64,000 nucleotides of DNA from an uncultured Lachnospiraceae bacterium (GCA_910580015.1 CAJTVT010000010.1:1-64000); one strand, 5' to 3'; shown: positions 1 through 9,394, numbered from the stretch's first letter. Made by a program: numbers and translations. The notes: generated by a model not told the origin, from the letters alone.

Positions 1-28
1 ATGGGCGGATAGACAAGGAGGTTTATAG

Positions 29-52
29 GAATATAATGTGGTCACTACACTA
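29..52. repeat. Half-copy of dispersed inverted-repeat element
   Basis: These 24 bases match the right arm of the hairpin at 9453-9478 at 22 of 24 positions, including the shared AATATAATGTGGTCA and the terminal ACACTA. No left arm is visible; it may be lost or lie outside the window. The copy sits directly after the stop of the next minus-strand gene, an intergenic position like those of the other two copies. Confidence 0.6.
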
Positions 53-56
53 GAAT

Positions 57-950
57 TTAGATCCCTTTCATCACCCCAAACAGTGGTTTCAGTGTCTGGT
101 AATACGTCTGGGGCGGATTCTTTCCAAATTCCTTGTCAAACTCTATCTTAAGTTCCTGTAAATTTTTCTTATTGTGTAACTTGATGATATTATAAGCTTC
201 TTCTGCCCTTGCTGCATTTAGTCCACGCAGGTGCAACACAATTGCAGTCAAATACACTCCTCGAAACTGTTTCTCTTTCAAACAGTATTGGGAGAGACTT
301 TCCCGCAATTTGGCATCACCTTTGATTTTTTGATACCAGTCCCTGCCTGTGTCCCGTCCTAATATCACAGTCAGAGCTTGATGCCATCCGCTTAAATTGG
401 ACATCGGTACCGATTTTGCAATCTCAATCACATATTGTTCTTCTGTCAATTTCTCTTTGCTCAAATATTCTGCTGTCTTTCTCGCAAATCCAGTGGCTTT
501 CACAATAGATTGATTTTTCTTCTTTTTCTCTTTCGTCTCTTTTGTCTTTTTCTCTTTCTTTTTCTTTTTTTCTCCAACTTCTTTTTGGCAGATATCAATT
601 CCTCTGTTTTGCCAAAAAACGACTGTGCTCTGATATCCTTTGTCATTGGAAAAAATGCAAAACGAAGCTTTTGGATGTTTGGAAATCAAGTAGGAGAGAG
701 TACCCATAAGCTGATAATCCAATGCATTCGTTCCAGGCACACATTGCAACCAGAGTATTTTGTGATTATGCACCTGTTTTGCCAAATACTTTTCAAACCG
801 CTTGGAATGATTTTCTGTATAAAACGTTACAATTCGGTCTTTTTTCCTTGCTTTTGCAGGCAGTTTAAACCATCTGTCTCCAACATTCTCTGTATCAATC
901 AAATAGTATTTCCGTCCCAACGAAAAACGCTCCCTTCCAAAATAAAACAT
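57..950 (-). CDS. PIN/NYN-like domain protein of unknown role
   Basis: A 297-residue protein not assigned to a named family. The N-terminal 125 residues resemble a PIN/NYN-type nuclease fold: YYLIDTENVGD carries an acidic residue early, NALDYQLMG follows near residue 75, and FCIFSNDKGY lies near residue 100, the spacing of the acidic metal-binding clusters of PIN ribonucleases. A lysine-rich low-complexity linker (about residues 125-147) joins it to a helical C-terminal region of about 150 residues that I do not recognise. RNase activity is inferred only. The ATG at 950 has no clear ribosome-binding site. A TTG at 920, preceded by GGAAGGGAG, gives a better-supported start right before the PIN core. 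The gene lies 61 bases downstream of mutS on the same strand and may be co-transcribed. Confidence 0.7.
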   Translation of the reverse strand: MFYFGRERFSLGRKYYLIDTENVGDRWFKLPAKARKKDRIVTFYTENHSKRFEKYLAKQVHNHKILWLQCVPGTNALDYQLMGTLSYLISKHPKASFCIFSNDKGYQSTVVFWQNRGIDICQKEVGEKKKKKEKKTKETKEKKKKNQSIVKATGFARKTAEYLSKEKLTEEQYVIEIAKSVPMSNLSGWHQALTVILGRDTGRDWYQKIKGDAKLRESLSQYCLKEKQFRGVYLTAIVLHLRGLNAARAEEAYNIIKLHNKKNLQELKIEFDKEFGKNPPQTYYQTLKPLFGVMKGI

Positions 951-988
951 TTTTATGTTTGTTCTGTAAACTTATTTTTGTGAATGAG

Positions 989-1011
989 TTTACATAAAAT
1001 TATTATGTAAA
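989..1011. terminator. AT-rich palindrome after mutS
   Basis: TTTACATAA and TTATGTAAA arms of nine bases around a short AT loop lie immediately after the mutS stop codon. The stem has almost no GC pairs, so it may be a weak terminator or a protein-binding palindrome. Its role is unclear. Confidence 0.3.
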
Positions 1012-3657
1012 TTACCAGCGATTTTTGATCTTATTTTGAAGCTGGTATAATTTATTGATAGCATCAATGGGTGTCAGATTCCCAAGATCCAATTCCCGCA
1101 GCTCATTGATAATATCATCGTCCTTTACTGTATCAAAAAGAGACATCTGAGATAAATCCACCTCATCCAGTTTTTTTGGCTTCTTGCGAGAATTGCTGCC
1201 TTCCACTTTGATATTCGCTGTAAGCTCTGTAATATCATGGGCACACAACTCTTCTGCAATGACTTTCGCCCGCTCAATAACCGTTTCTGGCACCCCTGCA
1301 AGCTTTGCCACCTGGATTCCATAACTTTTGTCAGCGCCACCAGGGACAATTTTTCGCAAAAATACGATATCCTCACCCTTTTCTTTGACAGCAATGCAAT
1401 AGTTATTGACATTATTTAACTTCCCTTCCAATTCGGTCAACTCATGGTAATGAGTGGCAAACAAGGTTTTTGCCCCCAGAATTTTTGGATTGCTGATATG
1501 CTCCACCACTGCCCAGGCAATACTTAGTCCATCAAAAGTGCTGGTTCCACGTCCAATTTCATCCAACACCAACAAACTACTGCTGGTGGCATTTCTCAGT
1601 ATATTCGCGACCTCCGTCATTTCCACCATAAACGTGCTCTGTCCACTTGCCAGATCATCGGAGGCTCCCACTCTCGTAAAGATCCGATCTACAATTCCGA
1701 TCTTTGCGCTGTCTGCTGGGACAAAACTTCCAATCTGGGCCATCAGTACAATCAAGGCTGTTTGACGCATATAGGTAGATTTTCCAGCCATATTTGGGCC
1801 AGTGATAATGGAAATCCGCTGTTTTTGGTTATCCAGATAGGTGTCATTAGCGATAAACATATCATTATTGATCATCTGTTCCACCACTGGATGACGACCA
1901 TTTTTTATATCAATTATTCCATTTTCATTGATGGAAGGACGACAGTAATTGTTGCGTTCTGCCACCAGAGCCAGAGCGGAACATACATCAATACCTGCCA
2001 CAGCTTTTGCCGTCTTCTGGATTCGAAGAACTTCCCCAGCAATTTTGTCTCGAACTTCCCGAAACATATCATATTCCAAGGCTACCAGCTTGTCTTCCGC
2101 CCCCAGAACAATATCCTCCAACTCTTTTAATTCTGCTGTGATATAGCGCTCCGCATTTGCAAGAGTCTGTTTTCTCGTGTAATAGTCAGGAACCATATTT
2201 TTATAAGAGTTTGTCACTTCAAGATAATAGCCAAAGACTTTATTATATTTGATCCGAAGATTCTTGATGCCTGTCTTTTCTCGTTCCTTTGCTTCCAGCT
2301 CCATCAACCAGGTTTTTCCCTCTGTTTTCGCATGGCGAAGCTTGTCAATCTCTTCGTTGTAGCCCTCTTTTAAAATTCCGCCCTCTCGGATTGAAATCGG
2401 AGGCTCTTCCTCAATCGCTGCATCGATCAGTGCAAAAATATCCTCCAATGGATCTAAATCCTCTTGAAGTTTCAACAGCAAAGACTCTTGAAATTCTTCC
2501 AAAAGATGTTTGATCGGAGGAAGCATCGCCAGGGAGCTTTTAAATGCAATCAGATCCCTAGGATTCGCAGTCTGGTAAGTTACTCGGCTTATCAGACGTT
2601 CTAAATCATAGATCGGATTTAAATATTCTCGGATTTCTTCCCTGGTGATCGCCTGATCTTTGAATGCACCGATGGCATCGAGACGTTGTTGAATCTCCTC
2701 TTTTTCAATCAATGGCTGTTCCACAAATTTTCGAAGCATTCTTGCACCCATTGCGGTTTTCGTCTTATCCAGTACCCACAACAGGGAACCTCTCTTTTGC
2801 TTTTCCCGCAACGTCTCCACCAATTCCAGATTTCGCCTGGTGGAGCTGTCGATAATCATATATTTGCCTGTACTATATAATTGGAGGGATGTCATATTTG
2901 CAAGGCTGTTTTTCTGGGTTTCATAGAGATATTTCAAAAGAGCTCCGGCTGCAATGGTGCCGGATTCGCAGTCTTGCAGACCAAGACCTGTGATATCTGA
3001 AATTTTAAAATGGGAAAGTAAGGTATTTTGAGCAGTTTCATCGCTAAAATACCAGGTATCTAAATCATACACAGCAATTCCAAGACGGTGCTTTAAATCT
3101 TCAAAATCCATGCCAGACATGTAAAATGCCTCATTACAAATGATTTCTGAAGGAGAAAACTTATGTATCTCATCCAAGAGTTTTCGCTCTGTTTCCAGCT
3201 CAGTCACATAATAATCCCCAGTCGTGACGTCGGCAGTGGATACCCCGTAGCGATCTTCCATATAAACGATGCACATAATATAATTATTTTTCGTCTCATC
3301 CAGGGCCTGTGTATCTAAGTTTGTGCCAGGAGTGGCCACCCGCACTACCTCACGCTTCACCAAACCTTTGGACATTTTGGGATCTTCCACTTGTTCACAG
3401 ATTGCCACTTTATAACCTTTTGAGACCAGCTTATTGAGATAACCTTCCACTGCATGGTAGGGAACACCACACATGGGCGCCCGCTCCTCCATACCACAAT
3501 TTTTCCCAGTCAGCGTGATTTCCAGCTCCTTAGACGCAGTAAGAGCATCCTCAAAAAACATTTCATAGAAATCGCCCAACCGGTAAAATAAAATACAGTC
3601 TGGGTATTCTTGTTTGGTTTCCATATACTTTTGCATCATTGGAGTCAATTCTGACAC
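1012..3657 (-). CDS. mutS: DNA mismatch repair ATPase MutS
   Basis: MutS recognises base mismatches and small loops and, with MutL, starts mismatch repair. The protein is 881 residues, close to the usual 850-880. The mismatch-reading motif with the key Phe and Glu (GDFYEMFFEDA) lies near the N-terminus. Walker A GPNMAGKST is near residue 620 and the Walker B/signature block DEIGRGTSTFDG near residue 700, followed by ATHYHEL. I chose the GTG at 3657 because AGGAGG sits seven to eight bases upstream; an in-frame ATG at 3723 lacks a site and would overlap the gene before. It is 28 bases after the flavoprotein gene, so it is probably in one operon with it. No mutL is next to it, unlike the frequent mutS-mutL pair. 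Confidence 0.97.
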   Translation of the reverse strand: MSELTPMMQKYMETKQEYPDCILFYRLGDFYEMFFEDALTASKELEITLTGKNCGMEERAPMCGVPYHAVEGYLNKLVSKGYKVAICEQVEDPKMSKGLVKREVVRVATPGTNLDTQALDETKNNYIMCIVYMEDRYGVSTADVTTGDYYVTELETERKLLDEIHKFSPSEIICNEAFYMSGMDFEDLKHRLGIAVYDLDTWYFSDETAQNTLLSHFKISDITGLGLQDCESGTIAAGALLKYLYETQKNSLANMTSLQLYSTGKYMIIDSSTRRNLELVETLREKQKRGSLLWVLDKTKTAMGARMLRKFVEQPLIEKEEIQQRLDAIGAFKDQAITREEIREYLNPIYDLERLISRVTYQTANPRDLIAFKSSLAMLPPIKHLLEEFQESLLLKLQEDLDPLEDIFALIDAAIEEEPPISIREGGILKEGYNEEIDKLRHAKTEGKTWLMELEAKEREKTGIKNLRIKYNKVFGYYLEVTNSYKNMVPDYYTRKQTLANAERYITAELKELEDIVLGAEDKLVALEYDMFREVRDKIAGEVLRIQKTAKAVAGIDVCSALALVAERNNYCRPSINENGIIDIKNGRHPVVEQMINNDMFIANDTYLDNQKQRISIITGPNMAGKSTYMRQTALIVLMAQIGSFVPADSAKIGIVDRIFTRVGASDDLASGQSTFMVEMTEVANILRNATSSSLLVLDEIGRGTSTFDGLSIAWAVVEHISNPKILGAKTLFATHYHELTELEGKLNNVNNYCIAVKEKGEDIVFLRKIVPGGADKSYGIQVAKLAGVPETVIERAKVIAEELCAHDITELTANIKVEGSNSRKKPKKLDEVDLSQMSLFDTVKDDDIINELRELDLGNLTPIDAINKLYQLQNKIKNRW

Positions 3658-3685
3658 GATGTTTCTCCTCCTGTTTCTCGTATTC

Positions 3686-5293
3686 TTATGTATTTTTATA
3701 GTTTGCTGCGATTGCTTCTGCAACTTTCATCCCATCCATGGCAGCAGACATAATGCCGCCAGCATATCCAGCTCCTTCCCCGCAAGGGTACACACCTCTT
3801 TTGTTACTCTCAAAAAATTCATTTCGACATATCCGCACTGGGGAAGAAGTTCGGCTTTCTACACCAGATAGAATCGCATCTCCACGATCAAAATCTGGAA
3901 GATGCCTTGCAAACTGGTGCATTCCTTCACAAAAAGACGCTCGAATCTCTTGTGAAAACAACGTATGCAGCGGTGCAAATGTATGCTGTCCCTTTACTTC
4001 TGACGAAAAACTGTCAAAAGATTTTGAAATTGTCCCTGTTTCAAAATCCTGAAATAGCTGTTGTGGAATTTTTCCAGAGCCCAATTGATAAGCTTTTGTT
4101 TCCAGATTGCGCTGAAATTCCACTCCCGCTAAAGGCCCCTCCCCTGGAAAATCCTTGGGTGTCACAGTGACAATAATTGCACTATTGGCATTTTTACCAT
4201 CTCTTTTGCTGTAACTCATACCATTCACTGCAAGACGTCCTTCTTCCGAGGAGGCGTTCACCACATAACCACCAGGACACATACAGAAGGAGTATACTCC
4301 TCTGCCATTTTCAAGATTTGCCGTCACCTTATAGGAAGCTGCTGGAAGCTTGCTTGCTGCCTCAGCTCCATATTGAATGACATTTATCATGGATTGTGGA
4401 TGTTCCACTCGCAGCCCTACTGCAAAAGATTTTGCCTCCATCGAAAAGCCCTTACGATTTAACATCTCAAAGGTATCTCTGGCGCTGTGGCCAATGGCAA
4501 GCACTGCAAGCTCCGTTTCTAGCCGAAAAATCCTTTGTGTCTCCTGATCCTGGCACAGTAGCGCAGACAGCTTGTCCTCAGAAAACTCCAGCTCTGTCAC
4601 ACAAGTGTCAAAGTAATAAGTTCCACCCCACGCCTTGATCTGGTTGCGCATACTTTTTATAACTTCTCTTAAAATATCTGTTCCAATATGGGGCTTGCTC
4701 TCATAGGCTATGGACTTTGGTGCGCCATGCTGGATAAAAATATCAAGCACCTTCCGATTTCTGCCTTTGACATCTTTGACCAAAGTATTTAATTTCCCGT
4801 CAGAAAAAGTTCCTGCCCCACCCTCACCAAACTGTACATTCGATTTGAAATTTAAAACATTGTCCTGCCAAAATTGTTCTACCTGCCTTGTACGCTCTTC
4901 TATGGGTTTTCCACGCTCCAGTATCACAGGAGAATACCCATGTTCCGCCAAAAGATACGCACAAAATAGACCTGCTGGACCACTTCCGATCACCGCTGGA
5001 GAATGCTTTAGAGACTTGCCTTTGAAAGAATCTGGAAATTGATACATTACATCTTGTGCCTGAGAGATCTGACTATTTCTGTTTCGTTTCAGAACTGCCG
5101 CTTCCTGTTTTATTTTCACATCCACAGTATAGACAAAAGAAAACTCCTGTTTTTTCCTGGCGTCTATGGACTTTCTGCGAATCTGATATTCCAATATTTC
5201 CTCTGGCTTCTTTTTCAACATCCTTGCAATTTTTTGTAAAAGCTGCTGTCTGGTGTGATCAATTGGCAGCTTCAACTGTTGAATCCGTATCAT
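3686..5293 (-). CDS. NAD(P)/FAD-dependent dehydrogenase (COG2509-type)
   Basis: A flavoprotein of 535 residues. An N-terminal region of about 90 residues rich in Lys precedes the FAD-binding dinucleotide motif VIGSGPAGLFCAYLLAEHG, and a second motif of this family, FGEGGAGTFSDGKL, follows about 70 residues later. The C-terminal end, YPCGEGAGYAGGIMSAAMDG, is the typical second FAD contact of this family. The family is widespread in Firmicutes but the substrate is unknown. The start at 5293 has AGGAGG at the right distance, and its ATG overlaps the stop of the preceding gene as ATGA, which suggests translational coupling. A longer reading from 5356 would run into the preceding gene. Confidence 0.9.
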   Translation of the reverse strand: MIRIQQLKLPIDHTRQQLLQKIARMLKKKPEEILEYQIRRKSIDARKKQEFSFVYTVDVKIKQEAAVLKRNRNSQISQAQDVMYQFPDSFKGKSLKHSPAVIGSGPAGLFCAYLLAEHGYSPVILERGKPIEERTRQVEQFWQDNVLNFKSNVQFGEGGAGTFSDGKLNTLVKDVKGRNRKVLDIFIQHGAPKSIAYESKPHIGTDILREVIKSMRNQIKAWGGTYYFDTCVTELEFSEDKLSALLCQDQETQRIFRLETELAVLAIGHSARDTFEMLNRKGFSMEAKSFAVGLRVEHPQSMINVIQYGAEAASKLPAASYKVTANLENGRGVYSFCMCPGGYVVNASSEEGRLAVNGMSYSKRDGKNANSAIIVTVTPKDFPGEGPLAGVEFQRNLETKAYQLGSGKIPQQLFQDFETGTISKSFDSFSSEVKGQHTFAPLHTLFSQEIRASFCEGMHQFARHLPDFDRGDAILSGVESRTSSPVRICRNEFFESNKRGVYPCGEGAGYAGGIMSAAMDGMKVAEAIAANYKNT

Positions 5294-6540
5294 GATTCTC
5301 TCCTCCTGCTGTTCGCCGCAGCCATTCCAGCCACAGCTCCGCTGGACCATGCCCACTGCAAATTATATCCGCCACACATTCCGTCAATATCCACCACTTC
5401 TCCTGCAAAATATAATCCTGGCACGAGACGTGATTCCATGGTAACTGGATTAATCTCCTCTGTATCTACACCCCCTGCACTGACTTGGGCATGGTCAAAA
5501 CCTTTTGTCCCGATAATATCTATCTTCAGAGACTGTACGAAATAAGCCAAAGTTTCCAGCTCCGCCTTAACACAGGCGCTGGCTGGCTTATTTAGAGGAA
5601 TCTTTGCCTCCTGGATTAATACATTATTTAATTTTCTTGGAAACAGACCAACCATCGCCTGTTCCACGGTTTTGCCCTTACCATGAATTAAAAAACGCTG
5701 TTTTAGCAAATCCACGGTCTCTTCTCTTGACAACTCTGGTAGGAAATTTAATAGAGCATAAACATTTTTCTTCTGGACAAGTCCATAGGAGGCGTGACGA
5801 CTCACTTGGAACGCTGGGATTCCAGACACACCAAATTCTGTCATCTGCAACTCTCCAATATCCTCCGCCTTCTTTTGCTGATCTATGTACAGACGAATCC
5901 TTCCCTCTGCACGTATTCCTGCAATTTCCCTCAAAAACGACTGTTTTCCCTGCAATTGCACTAGAGCTGGAACAATTTCCGTCACTATATGTCCAAATTT
6001 TACAATATATGAGATCCCGCTCCCATCACTTCCTGTTTTCTTGGCAGATTTCCCACCTGTGGCAAGAATGCAGCAGTCGCTTTGGAAAACTCCTTGTTTC
6101 GTGTGAAAGAAAAATCCTTCTTTTTCTTTGCGAATTTCCCGAATTCCTATCTGATATGCAATCCGAACCTTTTGACGTTTGCATTCCATCAGAAGAACCT
6201 CTAACACGGAGGATGCCTGCCCACTTGAAGGGTAATAGTAACCTCCTCGTTTGCTTCTTGGATAAATCCCCAGCTCCCGAAAAAAACGCAAGGTCTCCTC
6301 TAAACCAAACTGGCCGAATGCAGGCAATACAAAGGCAGGGTTCTTGCCGTTGTAATAAGCAATTCCCTGCTTTTCGTTGGTAAAATTACATTTTCCATTT
6401 CCAGTTGCTAAAATTTTCTTCCCCGCTTGATCCATATGTTCTAAAATCAGGACCTGTGCACCCTTTCGCGCCGCCTGAATTCCTGCGGTAAGACCGGAAG
6501 CTCCAGCTCCCACAATGATTACATCGAATTTTCTGCTCAT
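5290..6540 (-). CDS. BaiN/HI0933-family flavoprotein
   Basis: A 416-residue NAD(P)/FAD-dependent oxidoreductase of the HI0933/YhiN/BaiN family. The N-terminal Rossmann motif is VIIVGAGASGLTAG, followed by the family-typical KKILATGNGKCNFTN near residue 45, and the C-terminal FAD segment is FAGEVVDIDGMCGGYNLQWA. In Clostridium scindens a member (BaiN) was linked to bile-acid intermediate reduction, but the family is much wider and no other bai genes are visible here, so I do not infer bile-acid activity. It overlaps the next flavoprotein gene by four bases. A promoter with TTGAAA and TATAAT spaced 17 bases lies upstream at 6593-6621, so this is likely the first gene of the run through mutS. 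Confidence 0.88.
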   Translation of the reverse strand: MSRKFDVIIVGAGASGLTAGIQAARKGAQVLILEHMDQAGKKILATGNGKCNFTNEKQGIAYYNGKNPAFVLPAFGQFGLEETLRFFRELGIYPRSKRGGYYYPSSGQASSVLEVLLMECKRQKVRIAYQIGIREIRKEKEGFFFHTKQGVFQSDCCILATGGKSAKKTGSDGSGISYIVKFGHIVTEIVPALVQLQGKQSFLREIAGIRAEGRIRLYIDQQKKAEDIGELQMTEFGVSGIPAFQVSRHASYGLVQKKNVYALLNFLPELSREETVDLLKQRFLIHGKGKTVEQAMVGLFPRKLNNVLIQEAKIPLNKPASACVKAELETLAYFVQSLKIDIIGTKGFDHAQVSAGGVDTEEINPVTMESRLVPGLYFAGEVVDIDGMCGGYNLQWAWSSGAVAGMAAANSRRRES

Positions 6541-6592
6541 AAATTAATGAATCCTTTGATACCAAACAACATTACCCCTGTTCTTTGGGAAC

Positions 6593-6621
6593 ATTATAAC
6601 ACGTTAAATTACAAGTTTCAA
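6593..6621 (-). promoter_or_regulatory. Sigma-A-type promoter for flavoprotein-mutS run
   Basis: Minus-strand TTGAAA (6616-6621) and TATAAT (6593-6598) are separated by exactly 17 bases. The predicted start of transcription lies about 45 bases before the ATG at 6540. Confidence 0.7.
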
Positions 6622-6626
6622 GTTCG

Positions 6627-7037
6627 CTAACTGGAGTAGTTTTCCAGAAAATTATAGAGCTGCTCTTCACTGGTGATATATTTTCCATTTAGAATTTCCT
6701 CTTGAAGATCTTCTGGAAGCTTGCTCAACTGTATATCTGTGGAGGAAAAAAAAGTTTTTCCATCCGCCTGATAAACGGCTACATATCCATCTTCTGCAAT
6801 CAGCACATATTGATACGGTTCCACCATATTCAGGCTTTCCGCCGCCAATTCTTGTTCTTCCTCTTGCTCTTTTTGCTGTGTTAAAAGCGTCTCATTCTGC
6901 TGTTTTAACAGGGCGATGCGCTGCTCATACAGCTCCCAGTTCTGTCGTGTTCCTGTCAGAAACCCCAAACACAGGCTAATCGCTGCTGTAACAAATACTC
7001 CAACTATTAGTAAGCGGACACTACATGTTCTTCTCAT
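6627..7037 (-). CDS. Membrane-anchored protein with BofC-like C-terminal domain
   Basis: A 136-residue protein. Residues 5-28 form one hydrophobic membrane anchor or signal anchor. Residues 32-70 are a Gln/Glu-rich predicted coiled coil. The C-terminal 65 residues, with the patterns YVLIAEDGYVAVY, STDIQLSKLPEDLQ and a final LENYSS, resemble the C-terminal domain of the sporulation protein BofC (bypass of forespore C), which in Bacillus moderates SpoIVB protease signalling. The match is from pattern memory, so the assignment is tentative; a role in sporulation would fit the organism. It lies downstream of the carbonic anhydrase gene with a terminator between them. Confidence 0.65.
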   Translation of the reverse strand: MRRTCSVRLLIVGVFVTAAISLCLGFLTGTRQNWELYEQRIALLKQQNETLLTQQKEQEEEQELAAESLNMVEPYQYVLIAEDGYVAVYQADGKTFFSSTDIQLSKLPEDLQEEILNGKYITSEEQLYNFLENYSS

Positions 7038-7099
7038 GGCTCACTCCTTTTTATGGTAGTATCTGCTATTTTTGTTATTTTATTCAAAAATTTTCTAGA

Positions 7100-7142
7100 A
7101 AAAGAAAAGGACCACTGAATCTATCTGTTCAGCAGCCTTTTC
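7100..7142 (-). terminator. Terminator after carbonic anhydrase
   Basis: On the minus strand AAAAGG...CTGAA pairs with TTCAG...CCTTTT and is followed by a run of T. It begins about 15 bases after the stop of the carbonic anhydrase gene. Confidence 0.7.
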
Positions 7143-7156
7143 CAATCTGTTATGTA

Positions 7157-7720
7157 TTAATCCAAAAACTCAACCGCTCCGCTGTCAATATGGTACACAG
7201 CGCCACATACTTTCCGCTTATCATCCTCTTTGATGCCAAGGCTTTCCTTGATCACAGATACGCTTCTCTCCACATTCAAACAGCTTGCGCGAAGCTCATC
7301 TTTCTCGTCTCCAATTGCTTTGCGGATCTCATCTGTAATAAATTTGACATAGCCTTCTGGGTCACTGCTCATAGCTGCCCCCACCGCACCACAATGATCG
7401 TGTCCAAGAACAACTACAAGGTTTGTTCCAAGATGGTCTGTTGCATATTCCACACTGCCTAACTGATGCTTGTCCATGACATTTCCTGCCACACGGATCA
7501 CAAACAACTCTCCAATCCCTGCAGAAAAAATTCCTTCCGGAATTACTCTAGAATCAGAACAGGTGATGATAACTGCATAAGGACTCTGTCCATTTTCACA
7601 TGTATATTTCCGAATCTGAGGTGAAATGTCCCCTGGGTTAGATGGTGCATCCAGATAGCGTTGGTTTCCTTCTTTTAATTTTTGCAGCGCTTCGGATGAA
7701 GATAAATTTTCTTTGTGCAT
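7157..7720 (-). CDS. Beta-class carbonic anhydrase
   Basis: Catalyses reversible hydration of CO2 to bicarbonate with a zinc ion, in the cytoplasm. The zinc ligands and catalytic dyad are visible: CSDSR (Cys, then the Asp-Arg dyad) and GHDHCGAV (His and Cys). The protein is 187 residues, the usual size of the short bacterial beta class. I chose the ATG at 7720 since GGAGG lies five bases ahead of it; the ATG at 7732 would place the ribosome-binding site inside the coding region. Bicarbonate made here could feed carB in the same window, but nothing in the layout links them. Confidence 0.93.
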   Translation of the reverse strand: MHKENLSSSEALQKLKEGNQRYLDAPSNPGDISPQIRKYTCENGQSPYAVIITCSDSRVIPEGIFSAGIGELFVIRVAGNVMDKHQLGSVEYATDHLGTNLVVVLGHDHCGAVGAAMSSDPEGYVKFITDEIRKAIGDEKDELRASCLNVERSVSVIKESLGIKEDDKRKVCGAVYHIDSGAVEFLD

Positions 7721-7913
7721 ACTGTCCTCCATTTCTAAGGTTATTCCTTAATTATAGTTTGATGTCAACGGAATACGTCGCCATCACAGAATTATTATAT
7801 AAAAAGAATAAAAAAAAATCAATCGGTATTTGCATTGGAGACAGGAGACCCCCACAAACATGAATGTTTCAGACAAACTCTGGAAATTTATGATTCCAGA
7901 CCTGGCATTTTTA

Positions 7914-7922
7914 TGATATACT
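7914..7922 (+). promoter_or_regulatory. Possible extended -10 promoter for the NSS symporter
   Basis: TGATATACT fits an extended -10 element (TGnTATAAT-like) about 95 bases before the ATG at 8019. The -35 region is weak. The rest of the 298-base divergent gap 7721-8018 shows no gene. Confidence 0.35.
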
Positions 7923-8018
7923 TATTTCCTACAAAAGTACAAAAGCCGCAGATCTGGTGGATTTCTCTACCGAATCTTTGGAACTCAATGTACAGAAATT
8001 TAGGAAGGGAATCAAAAA

Positions 8019-9377
8019 ATGGAACGAGAAAAATTAAGTTCAAGAATGGGATTTATCCTGCTCTCGGCGGGATGTGCAATCGGAATCGGGAACGTCTGGC
8101 GTTTCCCCTATGTCGCTGGGGCATATGGCGGAGGTGTTTTTGTACTGTTCTACCTGTTTTTCCTGGTGATCATGGGCATACCTGTTATGACCATGGAATT
8201 TGCTGTGGGGCGGGCCAGCAGAAAAAGTATTATAAGAAGTTTTAAGAAGCTGGAAAAACCGGGACAAAAGTGGCATCTACACGGATATCTTGGCATGGCT
8301 GGCAATTATATTTTAATGATGTTTTACACCACTGTTGCAGGCTGGATGCTTTACTATTTTTATCAGATGCTCACCGGAAAATTTCAGGGAAAAGACGCAG
8401 GCCAAGTGGAAGAAATGTTTCAAACTATGCTCTCCAGTCCCCAGATTTTGGCAACTGTTATGATTATTATCGTAGTATCTGGAATCTTGATCTGCTCCGT
8501 GGGACTGCAAAAAGGGGTGGAGCGAATCACTAAGATTATGATGAGTTTGCTCCTTGCCATCATCATTATTCTGGCTGTACACAGCCTAACCTTAGAAGGT
8601 GGCATAGAAGGATTAAAATTTTACTTGCTTCCTGATTTTGGCAGGATGAAAGAGATTGGAATCTGGGAAACAATAACAGCCGCAATGAACCAGGCCTTCT
8701 TCACCTTGAGTCTTGGAATTGGATCTATGGGTATTTTCGGCAGTTATATTGATAAAGAACGTGGACTTTTAGGCGAATCAATCAACATTGCTGTGTTAGA
8801 CACCTTTGTTGCATTAGTTTCTGGATTGATCATATTCCCTACTTGCTTTTCCTTTGGAATCAGTCCAGATCAGGGACCTGGATTAATTTTCGTCACGTTG
8901 CCCAATATATTTAATGGGATGACTGGCGGACGAATTTGGGGCACACTGTTCTTTGTATTTATGACTTTTGCAGCCTTTTCCACGATATTGGCCGTATTTG
9001 AAAATATTATTTCCTGTGGTATGGATTTATTTCACTGGAGCAGAAAGAAATCTTGTCTGGTCAACCTGGTGGCAATCACAGTCTTATCTCTGCCCTGTGT
9101 ATTCGGCTACAACCTGTGGTCTGCATTCCAGCCTTTGGGAGCTGAGAGTACCGTATTAGATTTAGAAGATTTTATTGTGAGTAACATGCTTTTACCCATC
9201 GGTTCTCTTTGTTACCTTCTGTTCTGTGTCACCCGGTTTGGTTGGGGATTTGAAAATTATCGAAAAGAAGTGAACACTGGCTCAGGCATAAAGTTACCAC
9301 AGTGGTTACGGGTTTATCTTACCTTTATTCTTCCGGTACTTTTATTGTTGCTGACCATACAAGGAATCATTCGATAA
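8019..9377 (+). CDS. Sodium-dependent amino-acid symporter, NSS (SNF) family
   Basis: A 452-residue inner-membrane transporter of the neurotransmitter:sodium symporter family (LeuT, MhsT, TnaT relatives). The diagnostic first transmembrane segment GCAIGIGNVWRFPYVAG, with the unwound region that binds sodium and substrate, begins near residue 18, and a Gly-rich stretch follows (GAYGGGVFVLFY). About 11 hydrophobic segments are visible, usual for bacterial members. The likely substrate is an amino acid, possibly aromatic as in several bacterial relatives, but this cannot be read from the sequence. AGGAAGGGA precedes the start. It is one of only three plus-strand genes, transcribed away from the carbonic anhydrase gene. 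The fold-back element at 9395-9564 lies just after its stop and may act as its terminator. Confidence 0.93.
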   Translation: MEREKLSSRMGFILLSAGCAIGIGNVWRFPYVAGAYGGGVFVLFYLFFLVIMGIPVMTMEFAVGRASRKSIIRSFKKLEKPGQKWHLHGYLGMAGNYILMMFYTTVAGWMLYYFYQMLTGKFQGKDAGQVEEMFQTMLSSPQILATVMIIIVVSGILICSVGLQKGVERITKIMMSLLLAIIIILAVHSLTLEGGIEGLKFYLLPDFGRMKEIGIWETITAAMNQAFFTLSLGIGSMGIFGSYIDKERGLLGESINIAVLDTFVALVSGLIIFPTCFSFGISPDQGPGLIFVTLPNIFNGMTGGRIWGTLFFVFMTFAAFSTILAVFENIISCGMDLFHWSRKKSCLVNLVAITVLSLPCVFGYNLWSAFQPLGAESTVLDLEDFIVSNMLLPIGSLCYLLFCVTRFGWGFENYRKEVNTGSGIKLPQWLRVYLTFILPVLLLLLTIQGIIR

Positions 9378-9394
9378 CAGACATTGCAAATTCA

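Noticed and set aside
435..983. 182-codon plus-strand frame opposite the PIN-like gene
   Set aside because: Phe/Leu-rich stretch is the antisense of the Lys/Glu linker; no ribosome-binding site, and the minus-strand frame has clear domain patterns.
5604..6383. 259-codon plus-strand frame opposite the BaiN-type flavoprotein
   Set aside because: Shadow of a well-supported FAD enzyme; no start signal or known motif.
5290..6540. Bile-acid role for the BaiN-type flavoprotein
   Set aside because: The family is broad and no other bai genes are in the window.
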